Positions 25,727 through 34,675 of a stretch of DNA of 64,000 nucleotides are shown piece by piece. A program made the translations under genes and the position numbers. Each line of letters opens with the position of its first letter. Position 1 is the stretch's first letter. Source of the stretch: an uncultured Tateyamaria sp. (lineage in GTDB: Bacteria > Pseudomonadota > Alphaproteobacteria > Rhodobacterales > Rhodobacteraceae); contig NZ_CANNDN010000003.1 in assembly GCF_947503465.1 (NCBI RefSeq), positions 434,001-498,000 of the forward strand, written 5' to 3'. The notes under the pieces are model-generated. The model was not told the DNA's origin. It saw nothing but the letters and a program-made list of their open reading frames with translations, and did no database searches.

Positions 25727-26682
25727 GTCTCGATCGCGTCCGCTTGCAGCTCTGCCGCCTCGGTTTCCGAGTAGAACAGCACCTTTTCAGGCAGCGGCAA
25801 TTCCGACCACCCCTCGGGCCAATCGGCCTGCGGCAAGGCCGAAGGCAGCGACCAGTTGGCGGTGGGAATAATGGTCTGGAAGTCGCGCGACATCACATAG
25901 GCCAGGAACTGATCCGCCAGCGCAGGCTGGTCCGTGCCCGCAATCTTGCCCACCGTTTCAACCATGAAATAGTGGCCTTCGGGGAAGATCGCCGCCTTCT
26001 TGGTGAAGTCCTCTTCGGCAAACATGTGATACGCGGGCGAGGTCGTGTAGCTGAGCACCATGTCCGCTTCGCCATCGGTGAACAGACCATAGGACGCCGA
26101 CCAATCCTTGGTCACGGTCAGGATGTTGTCCGACAGCGCCTCCCACACCTCTGCCGACCGGTCGCCATAAACCGCCTGCACCCAAAGCACCAAAGCCAGA
26201 CCGGAAATCGACGTGCGCGGGTCCTGAATGACGATCTTTATATCATCAGGCAGGGCCAGCAGGTCCTCGAACGATGCGGGCGGCGCGTCCATCGTGGTTT
26301 CGTTGTAAATGAACGCCGTATGCCCGTAGTTGAAGGGCAGGAACGTGTCGTCGGTCCAGTCGATGGGCAAGGTCAGCGCGCTGTTGTCCTGCCCGTGCGG
26401 GGCAAACAGGTCGGTGGCGCGCGCCTTGGCCGTCACATCGGATGTCAGGCCGATCACGACATCGGCCTTCGTCCGTTCACCTTCCAGCAGCAAGCGCGGC
26501 AGCAGATCGCCGGTGGACCATTCCAGGTCGCAACCACAGACCTTCTCAAACTCTGTTTCTATGATCGGGCCAGGGCCCCATTCGGACGTAAAGTAGTCGC
26601 CTGCATAAACTGTCAGGACTGGTGTGTCGGCCAGAGCCGTCGTGGCGGCGAGTGTCGCGGCCATGGTCAAAACGTATTTCAT
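25702..26682 (-). CDS. thiB: thiamine-binding periplasmic protein
   Basis: The solute-binding subunit of the thiamine transporter, 326 residues from ATG 26682, which has GGAGG before it and begins a clean signal peptide (MKYVLTMAATLAATTALA). The mature part starts DTPVLTVYAGDYFTSEWGPGP, the ThiB pattern, and contains the GDLLPRLLLEGERTKADVVIGL hinge region and SYTTSPAYHMF. First gene of thiBPQ, directly after the TPP riboswitch. Confidence 0.94.
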   Translation of the reverse strand: MKYVLTMAATLAATTALADTPVLTVYAGDYFTSEWGPGPIIETEFEKVCGCDLEWSTGDLLPRLLLEGERTKADVVIGLTSDVTAKARATDLFAPHGQDNSALTLPIDWTDDTFLPFNYGHTAFIYNETTMDAPPASFEDLLALPDDIKIVIQDPRTSISGLALVLWVQAVYGDRSAEVWEALSDNILTVTKDWSASYGLFTDGEADMVLSYTTSPAYHMFAEEDFTKKAAIFPEGHYFMVETVGKIAGTDQPALADQFLAYVMSRDFQTIIPTANWSLPSALPQADWPEGWSELPLPEKVLFYSETEAAELQADAIETWRAALSQ

Positions 26683-26732
26683 CGCATCCTCCAAATAGAG
26701 AGGCGGCGGGATAAGGGTCTTGGGATGATCCA

Positions 26733-26819
26733 AACCTTCCCTCCGCCGGTGTTAACCGGTTCAGGTTCAACGGGTTCGCATCATGCATCTCAGCCTGTCG
26801 CCAGGCACCCCGAGGTGGG
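26733..26819 (-). promoter_or_regulatory. TPP riboswitch (THI element)
   Basis: On the minus strand the conserved parts are in order: CTCGGGGTGCC, GGCTGAGATG, ACCCGTTGAACCTGAACC, GGTTAACACCGGCGGAGGGA. It lies about 50 bp before the thiB start, so thiBPQ should be repressed when TPP is abundant. Confidence 0.96.
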
Positions 26820-26916
26820 TCCATAGCTAGGGCGCAGGCGCGCGCACCGCAAGCGGAAAACGCCTTGAGCGGGGCGCACGGCACCGCTAGACGGGTCCGG
26901 CAAAGGAGCGCACCCC

Positions 26917-28017
26917 ATGTCGATCAACAGCTTTGGCCATCTTTTCCGCGTGACCACATGGGGCGAAAGCCATGGGCCTGCGCTGGGCGCTACGGTGGAC
27001 GGCTGCCCCCCCGGTATCGGGATTGACGCGGCGATGCTCCAGCATTGGCTCGACAAGCGCAAACCGGGGCAGAACAAATACACCACGCAGCGGCGCGAGG
27101 CGGACGCCGTGCGCATCCTGTCGGGCGTGTTCGAAGGGGTGACAACCGGCACACCGATCCAGCTGATGATCGAGAACACCGATCAACGCTCCAAGGATTA
27201 TGGCGACATCGCCGAGAAATTCCGCCCCGGCCATGCCGACATCACCTATTGGCAGAAATACGGGATACGGGACTATCGCGGCGGTGGTCGGTCGTCGGCG
27301 CGCGAAACGGCGGCACGGGTGGCAGCGGGCGGCTTGGCGCGCGCTGCATTGGCCAAGCTGGTGCCGGGGATCGAGATCAAGGCGTACATGACCCGCATGG
27401 GCACGCACGAGATCGACCGTGACCGGTTCGACTGGCACCAGATCGACCAGAACCCGTTCTGGGTGCCCGACGCGCAAGCGGTCGGGACCTGGGCCGACTA
27501 CCTCGACGGTTTGCGCAAGTCTGGGTCGTCCGTGGGCGCAGTGATCGAAGTGGTGGCGCGCAATGTGCCCCCGGGCCTTGGTGCACCGGTCTATGGCAAG
27601 CTCGATACCGACCTTGCCGCTGGCATGATGTCCATCAACGCCGTCAAGGGCGTCGAAATTGGCGAAGGCATGTCGGCGGCCATGTTGACGGGCGAATTGA
27701 ACGCTGACGAGATCACCATGGGACCGGACGGACCGGAATACTCATCAAACCACGCCGGTGGCATTCTCGGTGGTATCTCGACCGGGCAGGACATCGTCGT
27801 GCGCTTTGCAGTCAAGCCGACCTCGTCCATCCTGCAGACCCGCAAGACGATCACCAGGTCGGGCGAAGCAGCCGAGATCATCACCAAGGGCCGCCACGAC
27901 CCCTGCGTCGGCATCCGCGCCGTTCCCGTGGGCGAGGCGATGATGGCCTGCGTGATCCTTGATCACGTGTTGCTGGATCGCGGCCAAACCAGTGGTGTGC
28001 GCGGCCCGATCGGCTAG
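26917..28017 (+). CDS. aroC: chorismate synthase
   Basis: This is the last shikimate-pathway enzyme: it converts EPSP to chorismate with reduced FMN. It is 366 residues. The start [33 protein letters not shown] carries the first family signature; [13 protein letters not shown] and the RPGHADITY segment bind FMN and substrate. The ending with [22 protein letters not shown] is also typical. It overlaps the convergent TetR gene by 4 bp. The TPP riboswitch lies upstream on the other strand. Confidence 0.97.
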   Translation: MSINSFGHLFRVTTWGESHGPALGATVDGCPPGIGIDAAMLQHWLDKRKPGQNKYTTQRREADAVRILSGVFEGVTTGTPIQLMIENTDQRSKDYGDIAEKFRPGHADITYWQKYGIRDYRGGGRSSARETAARVAAGGLARAALAKLVPGIEIKAYMTRMGTHEIDRDRFDWHQIDQNPFWVPDAQAVGTWADYLDGLRKSGSSVGAVIEVVARNVPPGLGAPVYGKLDTDLAAGMMSINAVKGVEIGEGMSAAMLTGELNADEITMGPDGPEYSSNHAGGILGGISTGQDIVVRFAVKPTSSILQTRKTITRSGEAAEIITKGRHDPCVGIRAVPVGEAMMACVILDHVLLDRGQTSGVRGPIG

Positions 28018-28595
28018 GCCAGCATCACGCCCACAGATCGCACGATGTTGTGCAAGGTGTCGTTGTCAATCCGGGCGCGGGCCATCGTCCGCAATCCGAC
28101 ATATTGCGCGATAATCATGTCGGCCAAGGCACTTCTGTCTGCCGGCGTAAGCGTTGCATGCTTGGGCGAAGCGCCCAGCGCGGTATGGATCCCGTCGCGC
28201 AATGCACCCAAACCGCGCGACACCGCCTGTGCAATCTCGTCATCATAGGTGCTGGGGCCCGCCGCCGCCGTGCACAGCAGGCACCCGCGCGAATCCCCGT
28301 TCAACACGTTCTGGTATGATCCCTGGAACATCGACATGATGCGTTCCGCGCCGTTTGGGATGGACGGATCGCGCAGCATCGCCACCCCGGCCCGAACCGC
28401 TTCGCCTTCGTACCGCTCCAGAACTTTCAGAAAGAGTGACTTCTTGTCAGTGAAGGCTTTGTACAGGCTGCCGCGCGTCAGTCCCATGCCGTCCAGAAGG
28501 TCGGGCAGGGACGCGCCCTCGTATCCGTGCGCCCAGAAGACGTGCATCGCCTTCTCAAGCGCGTCGTCTGTATCAAATGATCTTGGTCGTGCCAT
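28014..28595 (-). CDS. TetR-family transcriptional regulator
   Basis: A 193-residue protein from ATG 28595 (GGGGAA upstream). The N-terminal helix-turn-helix is [44 protein letters not shown] (about 14-56); this [10 protein letters not shown] form is shared with AcrR/YxaF-like regulators. The C-terminal ligand domain contains GCLLCTAA, a cysteine pair that could sense oxidants or electrophiles (inference). It is divergent from a DM13-domain gene, with a perfect 13+13-bp inverted repeat between them that is very likely its operator. Confidence 0.9.
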   Translation of the reverse strand: MARPRSFDTDDALEKAMHVFWAHGYEGASLPDLLDGMGLTRGSLYKAFTDKKSLFLKVLERYEGEAVRAGVAMLRDPSIPNGAERIMSMFQGSYQNVLNGDSRGCLLCTAAAGPSTYDDEIAQAVSRGLGALRDGIHTALGASPKHATLTPADRSALADMIIAQYVGLRTMARARIDNDTLHNIVRSVGVMLA

Positions 28596-28675
28596 GTGTG
28601 TTCCCCAGTGTCCGCTGTTCAATATAGCGTTCGGAACCAGATAGTCCATTATTCACAGTTTTGTGTTTTGTACCG

Positions 28676-28712
28676 ATTGGTTCCTAATGTTAGTCATCAA
28701 TTAGGAACCAAT
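28676..28712. promoter_or_regulatory. operator-like 13+13-bp inverted repeat between tetR and DM13 gene
   Basis: ATTGGTTCCTAAT (28676-28688) and ATTAGGAACCAAT (28700-28712) are perfect inverted arms with an 11-nt spacer, about 20 bp before the DM13 ATG. A further half-site, GGAACCAGATAGTCC, at 28633-28647 matches GGAACCAATCAGTCC at 28704-28718 at 12 of 15 positions. The arrangement suits autorepression plus control of the divergent gene. Confidence 0.8.
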
Positions 28713-28733
28713 CAGTCCAAAATGGAGACTCAC

Positions 28734-29126
28734 ATGCTTAACTTCATCAAATCCATTGCATTGACGCTGGCCATCGTGCTGGGCGCAGCGGCAGCCCCTG
28801 CTTCGGCCGAAACCGTGTCCACGGGTACATTTACCGGTGCATCCGATCACATCACCACCGGCGCGGTCGAAGTGGTCAAGAACGCCGATGGAAGCCACAC
28901 CATCGTTCTGGGCGAAGACTTCAGCCTTGACGGCGCACCCGACCCCCGCGTCGGTCTTGGCAAGGATGGCTTCTACAACGGCAACACAGATGCGGGTGTC
29001 TTGGGCAGCCTGACCGGCGGACAATCCTTTGTCGTTCCCGCCGGTGTGGATGTGTCTGAGTACAACGAAGTCTATATCTGGTGCGAGAAGTTCAGCGTCC
29101 CGCTTGGCATCGCCAAGTTGAACTGA
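28734..29126 (+). CDS. DM13-domain exported protein
   Basis: A 130-residue protein from ATG 28734 (GGAG 6-7 nt upstream; the in-frame ATG at 28722 overlaps that site). A signal peptide (MLNFIKSIALTLAIVLGAAAAPASA) precedes one DM13 domain marked by GTFTGASDHITTGAVEV, LGEDFSLDGAPDPRVGLG and the conserved YNEVYIWCEKFSVPLGIAKL ending with its Cys. DM13 is proposed to be a redox or electron-transfer domain. It is probably controlled by the divergent TetR regulator. Confidence 0.85.
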   Translation: MLNFIKSIALTLAIVLGAAAAPASAETVSTGTFTGASDHITTGAVEVVKNADGSHTIVLGEDFSLDGAPDPRVGLGKDGFYNGNTDAGVLGSLTGGQSFVVPAGVDVSEYNEVYIWCEKFSVPLGIAKLN

Positions 29127-29168
29127 CCGCTTGCCAAAGCTCTTCTGGCCCTGCATGGGTCAGGAGAG

Positions 29169-30104
29169 ATGAAAGCTCCCACCACCCAAAACAAACCCGG
29201 CACCGCCATCGCACTGAAGCTGATGGCGGTGTTTCTGTTCATGGTGATGGCGGCAATGATCAAGGTTGCGACGCAGAACGTTCCGCCCGGTCAGGCGGTA
29301 TTCTTCCGTTCCTTGTTCGCCATGCCGATCATCATCGCCTGGATCTGGCGGGCCGGAGAGATGCGCGAGGCGCTCACGCCCAAGAACCTCAGGGGCCATA
29401 TCTGGCGCGGTTTGTTCGGCACCACGGCCATGGCACTGACCTTTGCGGGCCTTGGTCTGCTGCCCCTGCCCGAAGTCACCGCCATTGGCTACGCCACGCC
29501 CATGTTCACGGTCATTCTGGCCGCCATCATGCTGGGCGAACGCATCCGGCTGTTCCGCATCAGTGCCGTCGCGTTGGGCCTTGTGGGAGTCATGATCGTG
29601 ATCTGGCCACGTCTGTCCCTGGATGACATCGGAACTGCGGGCACGATCGGGGCCCTGTTCGTTCTGGGCGCATCCATCCTGCGCGCGTTCGTGCAAATCC
29701 ACATCCGCACATTGGTCAAGACCGAGCACACGGCAGCCATCGTCTTTTACTTTTCACTGACCGCAACGGTGCTGAGCTTGCTCAGCCTGCCATTTGGATG
29801 GGTTGTCCCCGCGGGGACAGATCTGATCCTGCTGGTCGGCGCAGGTTTGATCGGGGGTGTCGCACAGATCATGGTAACGGCCAGCTACCGCTTTGGCGCG
29901 GCGTCCATGCTGGCACCGTTTGACTACACATCGCTGATCTTTGCCGCGCTCATCGGCTACCTGATCTTTGCCGAACTGCCCACGGTCGAGACGGTGATCG
30001 GCGCATCACTCGTGGTGCTGGGCGGCGTGATCATCATCTGGCGCGAACGGCAACTCGGTGGCGGGCGCAGCCGGGCACGAGCGGTGACAGATCCGAAAGG
30101 GTGA
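29169..30104 (+). CDS. EamA/DMT-family transporter
   Basis: A 311-residue membrane protein with ten predicted helices in two EamA repeats (each of the AxFFRSLFAMP... and PLPEVTAIGYATPMFTVILAAIMLGE kind). AGGAG precedes ATG 29169. Members export metabolites or amino acids; the substrate cannot be told. Codons 212-217 contain the palindrome TGTCCCCGCGGGGACA (29804-29819) that also occurs twice near 60.95 kb. It may be co-transcribed with the DM13 gene upstream (42-bp gap). Confidence 0.88.
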   Translation: MKAPTTQNKPGTAIALKLMAVFLFMVMAAMIKVATQNVPPGQAVFFRSLFAMPIIIAWIWRAGEMREALTPKNLRGHIWRGLFGTTAMALTFAGLGLLPLPEVTAIGYATPMFTVILAAIMLGERIRLFRISAVALGLVGVMIVIWPRLSLDDIGTAGTIGALFVLGASILRAFVQIHIRTLVKTEHTAAIVFYFSLTATVLSLLSLPFGWVVPAGTDLILLVGAGLIGGVAQIMVTASYRFGAASMLAPFDYTSLIFAALIGYLIFAELPTVETVIGASLVVLGGVIIIWRERQLGGGRSRARAVTDPKG

Positions 30105-30139
30105 GGGAACCGCCGGGCTGCTTGCCGGGTTGATCCGTC

Positions 30140-31213
30140 ATGTCTGTCAAACGTGCCCTTGCCCGCCTGCTTCATCCGATCGAAAAGACTGTGGACCGGG
30201 TCAAACACCGGCCAGCGGATGCGCCGCTGATTGAGCCGTATCTGGGCTATGCAACACCGGAAACGGTCGTCTTGCGCGGTCGCATCCTGGGCCGTCAGCG
30301 CCGCGGTGCCCCGAAACCAGATCAGGGACGCTGGGCAAATTTCAAACAAATGCTGGCACTGTTCGCCACAGACGAGGTCGCGGACGTGGCCGTCGCGACG
30401 CGTGATACGGTCGGCATCAGCGACGAGGAGGGCTACTTTGTCCTGATCATTCCGCGCGATGACGGTATGAGCGGCTGGATCCGCGTCGAGGCGTGGTTGC
30501 CCGACACACCCGAGGAAACCGCGACGCTCGAAGCGCTTGTGCCACCGGCGCATGCTGCGTTCGGGATCATTTCTGACATCGACGACACCGTGCTGGAAAC
30601 CGGGGCCTATTCCCTTGCCCGCAACCTTTGGACGTCCCTGACCGGCAACGCCCTCACGCGGCGAGTCTTTCCCGACAGTATCGCGCTGATTGACGCGCTG
30701 CATGGCGGAAAGAACCCGGTCTACTATGTCAGCTCGTCCCCGTGGAACCTGTTTCACTTTCTGCGCACAATTTTCGACCGGACCGGTTTGCAAAAAGGAC
30801 CGATGTTCCTGCGCGATCTCGGCCTTTCGGAAACGCAGTTCATCTCGGGCACGCATGGGGACCACAAAGGCGCGGCCATCGAACAGATCCTGAACACGCA
30901 TCCCGACCTGCCCTTTGTGTTGATCGGGGATACGGGCCAACACGACGCGCAGGTCTATCTGGACGCCGCCAAGCGCCATCCGGCCCAGGTCAAACGCGTC
31001 ATCCTGCGAGAACCCGGTCCGGGGCCGGATACAAAAAGCAAGGACGCGATTGAAAAGCTGCGCAAACTGGGGGTTCGCGTGGACACTGGCCAGGATTTTA
31101 CGCAGTTGCCGGACCTTGACGGTCAACGTGCTGGCACGTGGCAAGCAGATGCCGACACGACCAAGCCATCCGCGCCAAAGCGCAAGGTCTCGGCAGCCAG
31201 CGCGTTCCGGTGA
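30140..31213 (+). CDS. App1-like phosphatidate phosphatase family (DUF2183)
   Basis: A 357-residue protein. The C-terminal half is a HAD-like DUF2183 domain: SDIDDTVLETGA (DxDxT nucleophile motif), YVSSSPWNLF (motif II Ser) and LIGDTGQHDAQVY (motif IV). Yeast App1 removes phosphate from phosphatidic acid; in bacteria the substrate is unknown. The N-terminal ~140 residues have a beta-rich region with DEEGYFVL. It ends 91 bp inside the convergent NTF2-like gene. Confidence 0.85.
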   Translation: MSVKRALARLLHPIEKTVDRVKHRPADAPLIEPYLGYATPETVVLRGRILGRQRRGAPKPDQGRWANFKQMLALFATDEVADVAVATRDTVGISDEEGYFVLIIPRDDGMSGWIRVEAWLPDTPEETATLEALVPPAHAAFGIISDIDDTVLETGAYSLARNLWTSLTGNALTRRVFPDSIALIDALHGGKNPVYYVSSSPWNLFHFLRTIFDRTGLQKGPMFLRDLGLSETQFISGTHGDHKGAAIEQILNTHPDLPFVLIGDTGQHDAQVYLDAAKRHPAQVKRVILREPGPGPDTKSKDAIEKLRKLGVRVDTGQDFTQLPDLDGQRAGTWQADADTTKPSAPKRKVSAASAFR

Positions 31214-31470
31214 TTGCGGTAGGTCAGCACCATCATTCCGTGCCCGTGAAATACGTTCACCACGATAAACGATAGATTGGGCTGCAGTTCGAGGGCGCGC
31301 GACCAGTAGGCACCCAGTGCTGCTTTGCCCCGCAACTCTCCGTGACCGACCAGCCGCATTGCTTTTTGCGAGCGAAAGGTCACATCCTCGGCGTAGTGCG
31401 AGAGGATGCGGTCCAGATCATGCGCGTTCCATGCCGCCTCCCATTCGATGGCGAAGGCGTCGTAATCCAA
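31123..31470 (-). CDS. NTF2-like / SnoaL-type small protein
   Basis: A 115-residue alpha+beta-barrel protein of the nuclear-transport-factor-2 class, with DAFAIEWEAAWNAHDLDRILSHYAEDVTFRS, LRGKAALGAYWSRALE and FGADGLV. The best start is TTG 31470, one base after the ilvE stop, with GGGAA upstream; a longer start at 31548 would lie inside ilvE. Function unknown. Its 3' part overlaps the convergent DUF2183 gene over 91 bp, with both frames open. Confidence 0.7.
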   Translation of the reverse strand: MDYDAFAIEWEAAWNAHDLDRILSHYAEDVTFRSQKAMRLVGHGELRGKAALGAYWSRALELQPNLSFIVVNVFHGHGMMVLTYRNHRNALAAETLRFGADGLVVSASACHVPAR

Positions 31471-31471
31471 T

Positions 31472-32338
31472 TTATTCCCGCACCAGCTTCTCGTAATCCT
31501 CGGCCACGTCGCGGCACATGGCACCAACTTCGAAGTTGAAGTCACCAATCTGACCTACAGGCGTCACCTCAGCAGCTGTTCCTGTGACCCAGCATTGTTC
31601 AAAGCCTTCCAGCTCTTCCGGCATGATCACCCGTTCGTGCACCTTGATCTGCTTGTCCTGCAAACGTCCGATGACCGTCTGGCGCGTCAGGCCATTCAGG
31701 AACACATCCGCCTTGGGCGTGTGCACTTCGCCGTCCTTCACGAAAAAAATGTTCGCGCCCGTACATTCGGCCACATAACCGCGATAATCCATGAACAGCG
31801 CATCAGAACAGCCCTTGGCCTCGGCCGCGTGCTTGGACGTGGTACAGATCATGTAAAGGCCCGCGGCCTTGGCATGCACCGGGATTGTCTCGGGCGATGG
31901 GCGCTTCCACTTGGCGATATCGATCTTGGCGCCCTTGTACTTGGCGTCGCCATAATAGCTGCCCCATTCCCAGGCGGCGATCGCCAGGTGAACCGGGTTG
32001 CGAGCGGACGCGACACCCATGTCCTCGCCCGCGCCGCGCCAGGCAACCGCACGCACATAGGCATCGGTGAGACCATTGGCCGTCAACACTTCCTGCTTGG
32101 CGGCCTCGATCTCGTCCACGGTATAGGGGATCTGAAAATCCAGCTCACCCGCCGAAAAATGCAGCCGCTCGGAGTGTTGGCGGCTGAGGAAGATCTTGCC
32201 GTTATAGGCCCGCTCCCCCTCGAAGACGGACGACGCGTAATGCATGGCGTGGCTTAGGATATGAATGTTCGCCTGACGCCAATCGACCATTTGGCCATCC
32301 ATCCAGATTTTTCCGTCGCGATCATCATAGCCAGCCAT
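31472..32338 (-). CDS. ilvE: branched-chain amino-acid aminotransferase
   Basis: A PLP-dependent fold-type IV transaminase of 288 residues, from ATG 32338 preceded by GGAGGG. Motifs: KIWMDGQMVDW, HAMHYASSVFEGERAYNG, VHAKAAGLYM (catalytic Lys region) and the family signature YVAECTGANIFFVKDGEVHTP...LNGLTRQTVI. It carries out the last step of Val, Leu and Ile synthesis. It is divergent from the petP-like gene. Confidence 0.93.
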   Translation of the reverse strand: MAGYDDRDGKIWMDGQMVDWRQANIHILSHAMHYASSVFEGERAYNGKIFLSRQHSERLHFSAGELDFQIPYTVDEIEAAKQEVLTANGLTDAYVRAVAWRGAGEDMGVASARNPVHLAIAAWEWGSYYGDAKYKGAKIDIAKWKRPSPETIPVHAKAAGLYMICTTSKHAAEAKGCSDALFMDYRGYVAECTGANIFFVKDGEVHTPKADVFLNGLTRQTVIGRLQDKQIKVHERVIMPEELEGFEQCWVTGTAAEVTPVGQIGDFNFEVGAMCRDVAEDYEKLVRE

Positions 32339-32477
32339 GGCACCCTCCGATTTTACGTTTGTTGCGCTGATAGGGCCGATACGGTCATAAAATTGCGCAA
32401 AACCTGCGATTCGATATCGCTTCACCCTTGGAATGTCAACAAGGCTGACTTAAACTGCAACAAAAGACGGCGCTTTG

Positions 32478-33002
32478 ATGGGGGCGGGTATGGACGACGG
32501 ACGGGCAACCACCACCCGAGGTGGAGAGAACCTGCTTTTCCTGACGGACGAACAGTTGCGACAGGGGATCGAGGCGATGTTCTTTGCCTATCGCGGGTTC
32601 ACGGCTGACCCTGACCGTATCCTGTCGGACCTGGCCTATGGGCGGGCGCACCACAGGGCGATCCACTTTATCAACCGCGCGCCGGGCACAACGGTCAACA
32701 ACCTGCTCAATATTCTGGGCGTTACCAAACAATCGCTGAACCGCGTTTTGCGCACGTTGATAGAAGACGGGCTGGTCGAAAGCCGGGTAGGGAAATCCGA
32801 CAAGCGCGAACGCCACCTCTTTCTGACAGAGGATGGGCACGCGCTTGAGGGTCGGTTGTCAGACGCCCAGCGCGCCCGCATGCGCGCGGCCTTCCGTGAC
32901 GCCGGACCCGAGGCGGTGGCGGGCTTTCGCACCGTGCTTGAGGCAATGATGGACACGGAAATGCATCGCACCTATCAAAGACTTAAGGAGAGCGGTGCAT
33001 GA
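32478..33002 (+). CDS. petP: MarR-family regulator, PetP-like
   Basis: A 174-residue winged-helix protein with the MarR core NNLLNILGVTKQSLNRVLRTLIEDGLVESRVGKSDKRERHLFLTEDG. It overlaps by 4 bp (ATGA) an OmpR-type response regulator. The same MarR-plus-OmpR pair, petP-petR, is described in Rhodobacter capsulatus next to the bc1 genes; here petABC lies about 11 kb away. Starts 32478 and 32490 are both possible; neither has a clear ribosome-binding site. The symbol is given by context and family. Confidence 0.75.
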   Translation: MGAGMDDGRATTTRGGENLLFLTDEQLRQGIEAMFFAYRGFTADPDRILSDLAYGRAHHRAIHFINRAPGTTVNNLLNILGVTKQSLNRVLRTLIEDGLVESRVGKSDKRERHLFLTEDGHALEGRLSDAQRARMRAAFRDAGPEAVAGFRTVLEAMMDTEMHRTYQRLKESGA

Positions 33003-33700
33003 GTGACTTTGACGCCCACTTGCTGATCGTCGATGACGATGAGCGCATTCGGAGCCTGTTGCAGAAATTCCTTATGCGGAACGGATTCCTGGTGACAGCC
33101 GCCCGCGATGCCGCACACGCCCGGCGGGTTCTGTCCGGGCTGGACTTCGACATGATCGTGCTGGACGTGATGATGCCCGGCGAAGATGGGCTCAGCCTGT
33201 GCCGCTCCCTGCGCGAAACCCACGCCACGCCCATCCTGCTGCTGACGGCCAAGGGCGAGACGGGCAACCGGATCGAAGGGTTGGAAGCGGGCGCGGACGA
33301 CTACCTTGCCAAACCGTTCGAGCCCAAGGAACTCTTGCTGCGCATCAATGCCATCCTGCGCCGGGTGCCCGATGTGGCACCGGAAGAAGCCGCACCCAAG
33401 ATCCTGACCCTTGGCCCTATCCGTTACGACATGGAACGGGGCGAGATGTGGCAGGGTGAAGACCTTGTACGTCTGACTGCGACCGAAATGCAGTTGATGA
33501 AACTGTTCTCTGCCAAGCCCGGCGAAGCCATCAGCCGCGCCCAGCTGGTGGAAGACCTTGGCCGCGACCGAGGCCAGGCGCAGGAACGCGCGGTGGACGT
33601 GCAGATCACCCGGCTGCGGCGCAAGATCGAAAGCAACCCAAAGCAGCCGCGTTATCTGCAGACCGTGCGCGGTGCGGGGTATATGCTGGCGCCGGATTGA
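32999..33700 (+). CDS. petR: OmpR-type response regulator, PetR-like
   Basis: A 233-residue two-domain regulator. The receiver has the acidic pocket VDDDE (11-15), the phosphoacceptor D56 in IVLDVMMPGEDG, and KPFEPKELLLRINAILRR. The C-terminal winged helix has LTATEMQLMKLF, RAQLVEDLG and RAVDVQITRLRRKIE...RYLQTVRGAGYML. No histidine kinase adjoins. R. capsulatus PetR is needed for bc1 formation and is not paired with an adjacent kinase, which fits. It is translationally coupled to the MarR gene. Confidence 0.82.
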   Translation: MSDFDAHLLIVDDDERIRSLLQKFLMRNGFLVTAARDAAHARRVLSGLDFDMIVLDVMMPGEDGLSLCRSLRETHATPILLLTAKGETGNRIEGLEAGADDYLAKPFEPKELLLRINAILRRVPDVAPEEAAPKILTLGPIRYDMERGEMWQGEDLVRLTATEMQLMKLFSAKPGEAISRAQLVEDLGRDRGQAQERAVDVQITRLRRKIESNPKQPRYLQTVRGAGYMLAPD

Positions 33701-33736
33701 ACCGTCGGATTTGCATATTTTTGGAACAATGAAGCC

Positions 33737-34675
33737 ATGCCCACAGCCCTGCTGACCCATCCCGACGGCCTTTTGCACGTCACACCGCCGGGCATGCCCG
33801 AACAGGTGGCGCGGCTCGACTACATCCAGCGCGCCCTGGCCGATCTGGACCTGATCCGTGTTGATCCGCCCATCGCAGACGATGCGTCCATCGCGCTGTG
33901 TCACCCGCAGGACTACATCGACTTCGTCCGTTCCAGGATGCCCACCGATGGTTTTGCCGGCCTCGACCGCGAGACCGATGCCGAAACCTTCCTTTCCGCC
34001 ACATCCGAAGGCGCCGTCTGGCGCGCAGCCGGGGGTGCGGTCAAGGCGGTGGATATGGTCCTGGACGAGGAAGTGCAGAATGCCTTCGTCGCAATGCGCC
34101 CACCGGGTCACCACGCGGAACAGTCTCTGCCCATGGGCTTTTGCATCTTTGGCAACGTCGCCATTGCCGCCAAGCATGCGCTTGAGGTGCATGGGCTGGA
34201 CCGCGTTGCCGTTGTCGATTTCGACGTCCATCACGGCAATGGGACCCAAGCCCTCTTGCAAGACGATCCCCGCGCGCTGGTCGTCACCTCACAGCAAATG
34301 CCGCTCTGGCCCGGCACCGGGCACGCGTCGGATCGTGGCCCGCACGGCACCGTTCTGAATATCCCGCTGGCGCCACAGACGGACGGCAATCACGCGATTG
34401 CCGAATACGAACGGCAGGTCATCCCGGCGCTGATCAAACACCGGCCGGAGTTGATCCTGATTTCCGCCGGGTTCGACGCGCATCAGGACGATCCGCTTGC
34501 GCAGCTCAACTGGACGGCGGACACCTATGCCCGTCTCACCGACTTGCTGACGCAAACCGCGCACGACCTGTGCAAGGGCCGGGTGGTGTCGGTGCTGGAA
34601 GGCGGTTATGATCTGGACGCGCTGGCAGCCTGTGCCCGCGCCCATGTTCAATCGCTGATGAAGGCCTCCGCATGA
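33737..34675 (+). CDS. histone-deacetylase-superfamily hydrolase
   Basis: A 312-residue zinc hydrolase of the HDAC/acetylpolyamine amidohydrolase/AcuC class. Visible: MRPPGHHAEQ (catalytic His pair), FCIFGNVAIAAKHAL, VVDFDVHHGNGTQ (zinc Asp and His), SAGFDAHQDDPL (zinc Asp) and LEGGYDLDAL. Its substrate (acetylated lysine, polyamine or other amide) is not known from sequence. It overlaps the start of xseB by 4 bp and so heads the xseB-ispA-dxs run. Confidence 0.9.
   Translation: MPTALLTHPDGLLHVTPPGMPEQVARLDYIQRALADLDLIRVDPPIADDASIALCHPQDYIDFVRSRMPTDGFAGLDRETDAETFLSATSEGAVWRAAGGAVKAVDMVLDEEVQNAFVAMRPPGHHAEQSLPMGFCIFGNVAIAAKHALEVHGLDRVAVVDFDVHHGNGTQALLQDDPRALVVTSQQMPLWPGTGHASDRGPHGTVLNIPLAPQTDGNHAIAEYERQVIPALIKHRPELILISAGFDAHQDDPLAQLNWTADTYARLTDLLTQTAHDLCKGRVVSVLEGGYDLDALAACARAHVQSLMKASA

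Noticed and set aside
24497-25774. 425-residue plus-strand frame opposite thiP
   Set aside because: Arg/Gln/His-rich antisense shadow of a membrane-protein gene.
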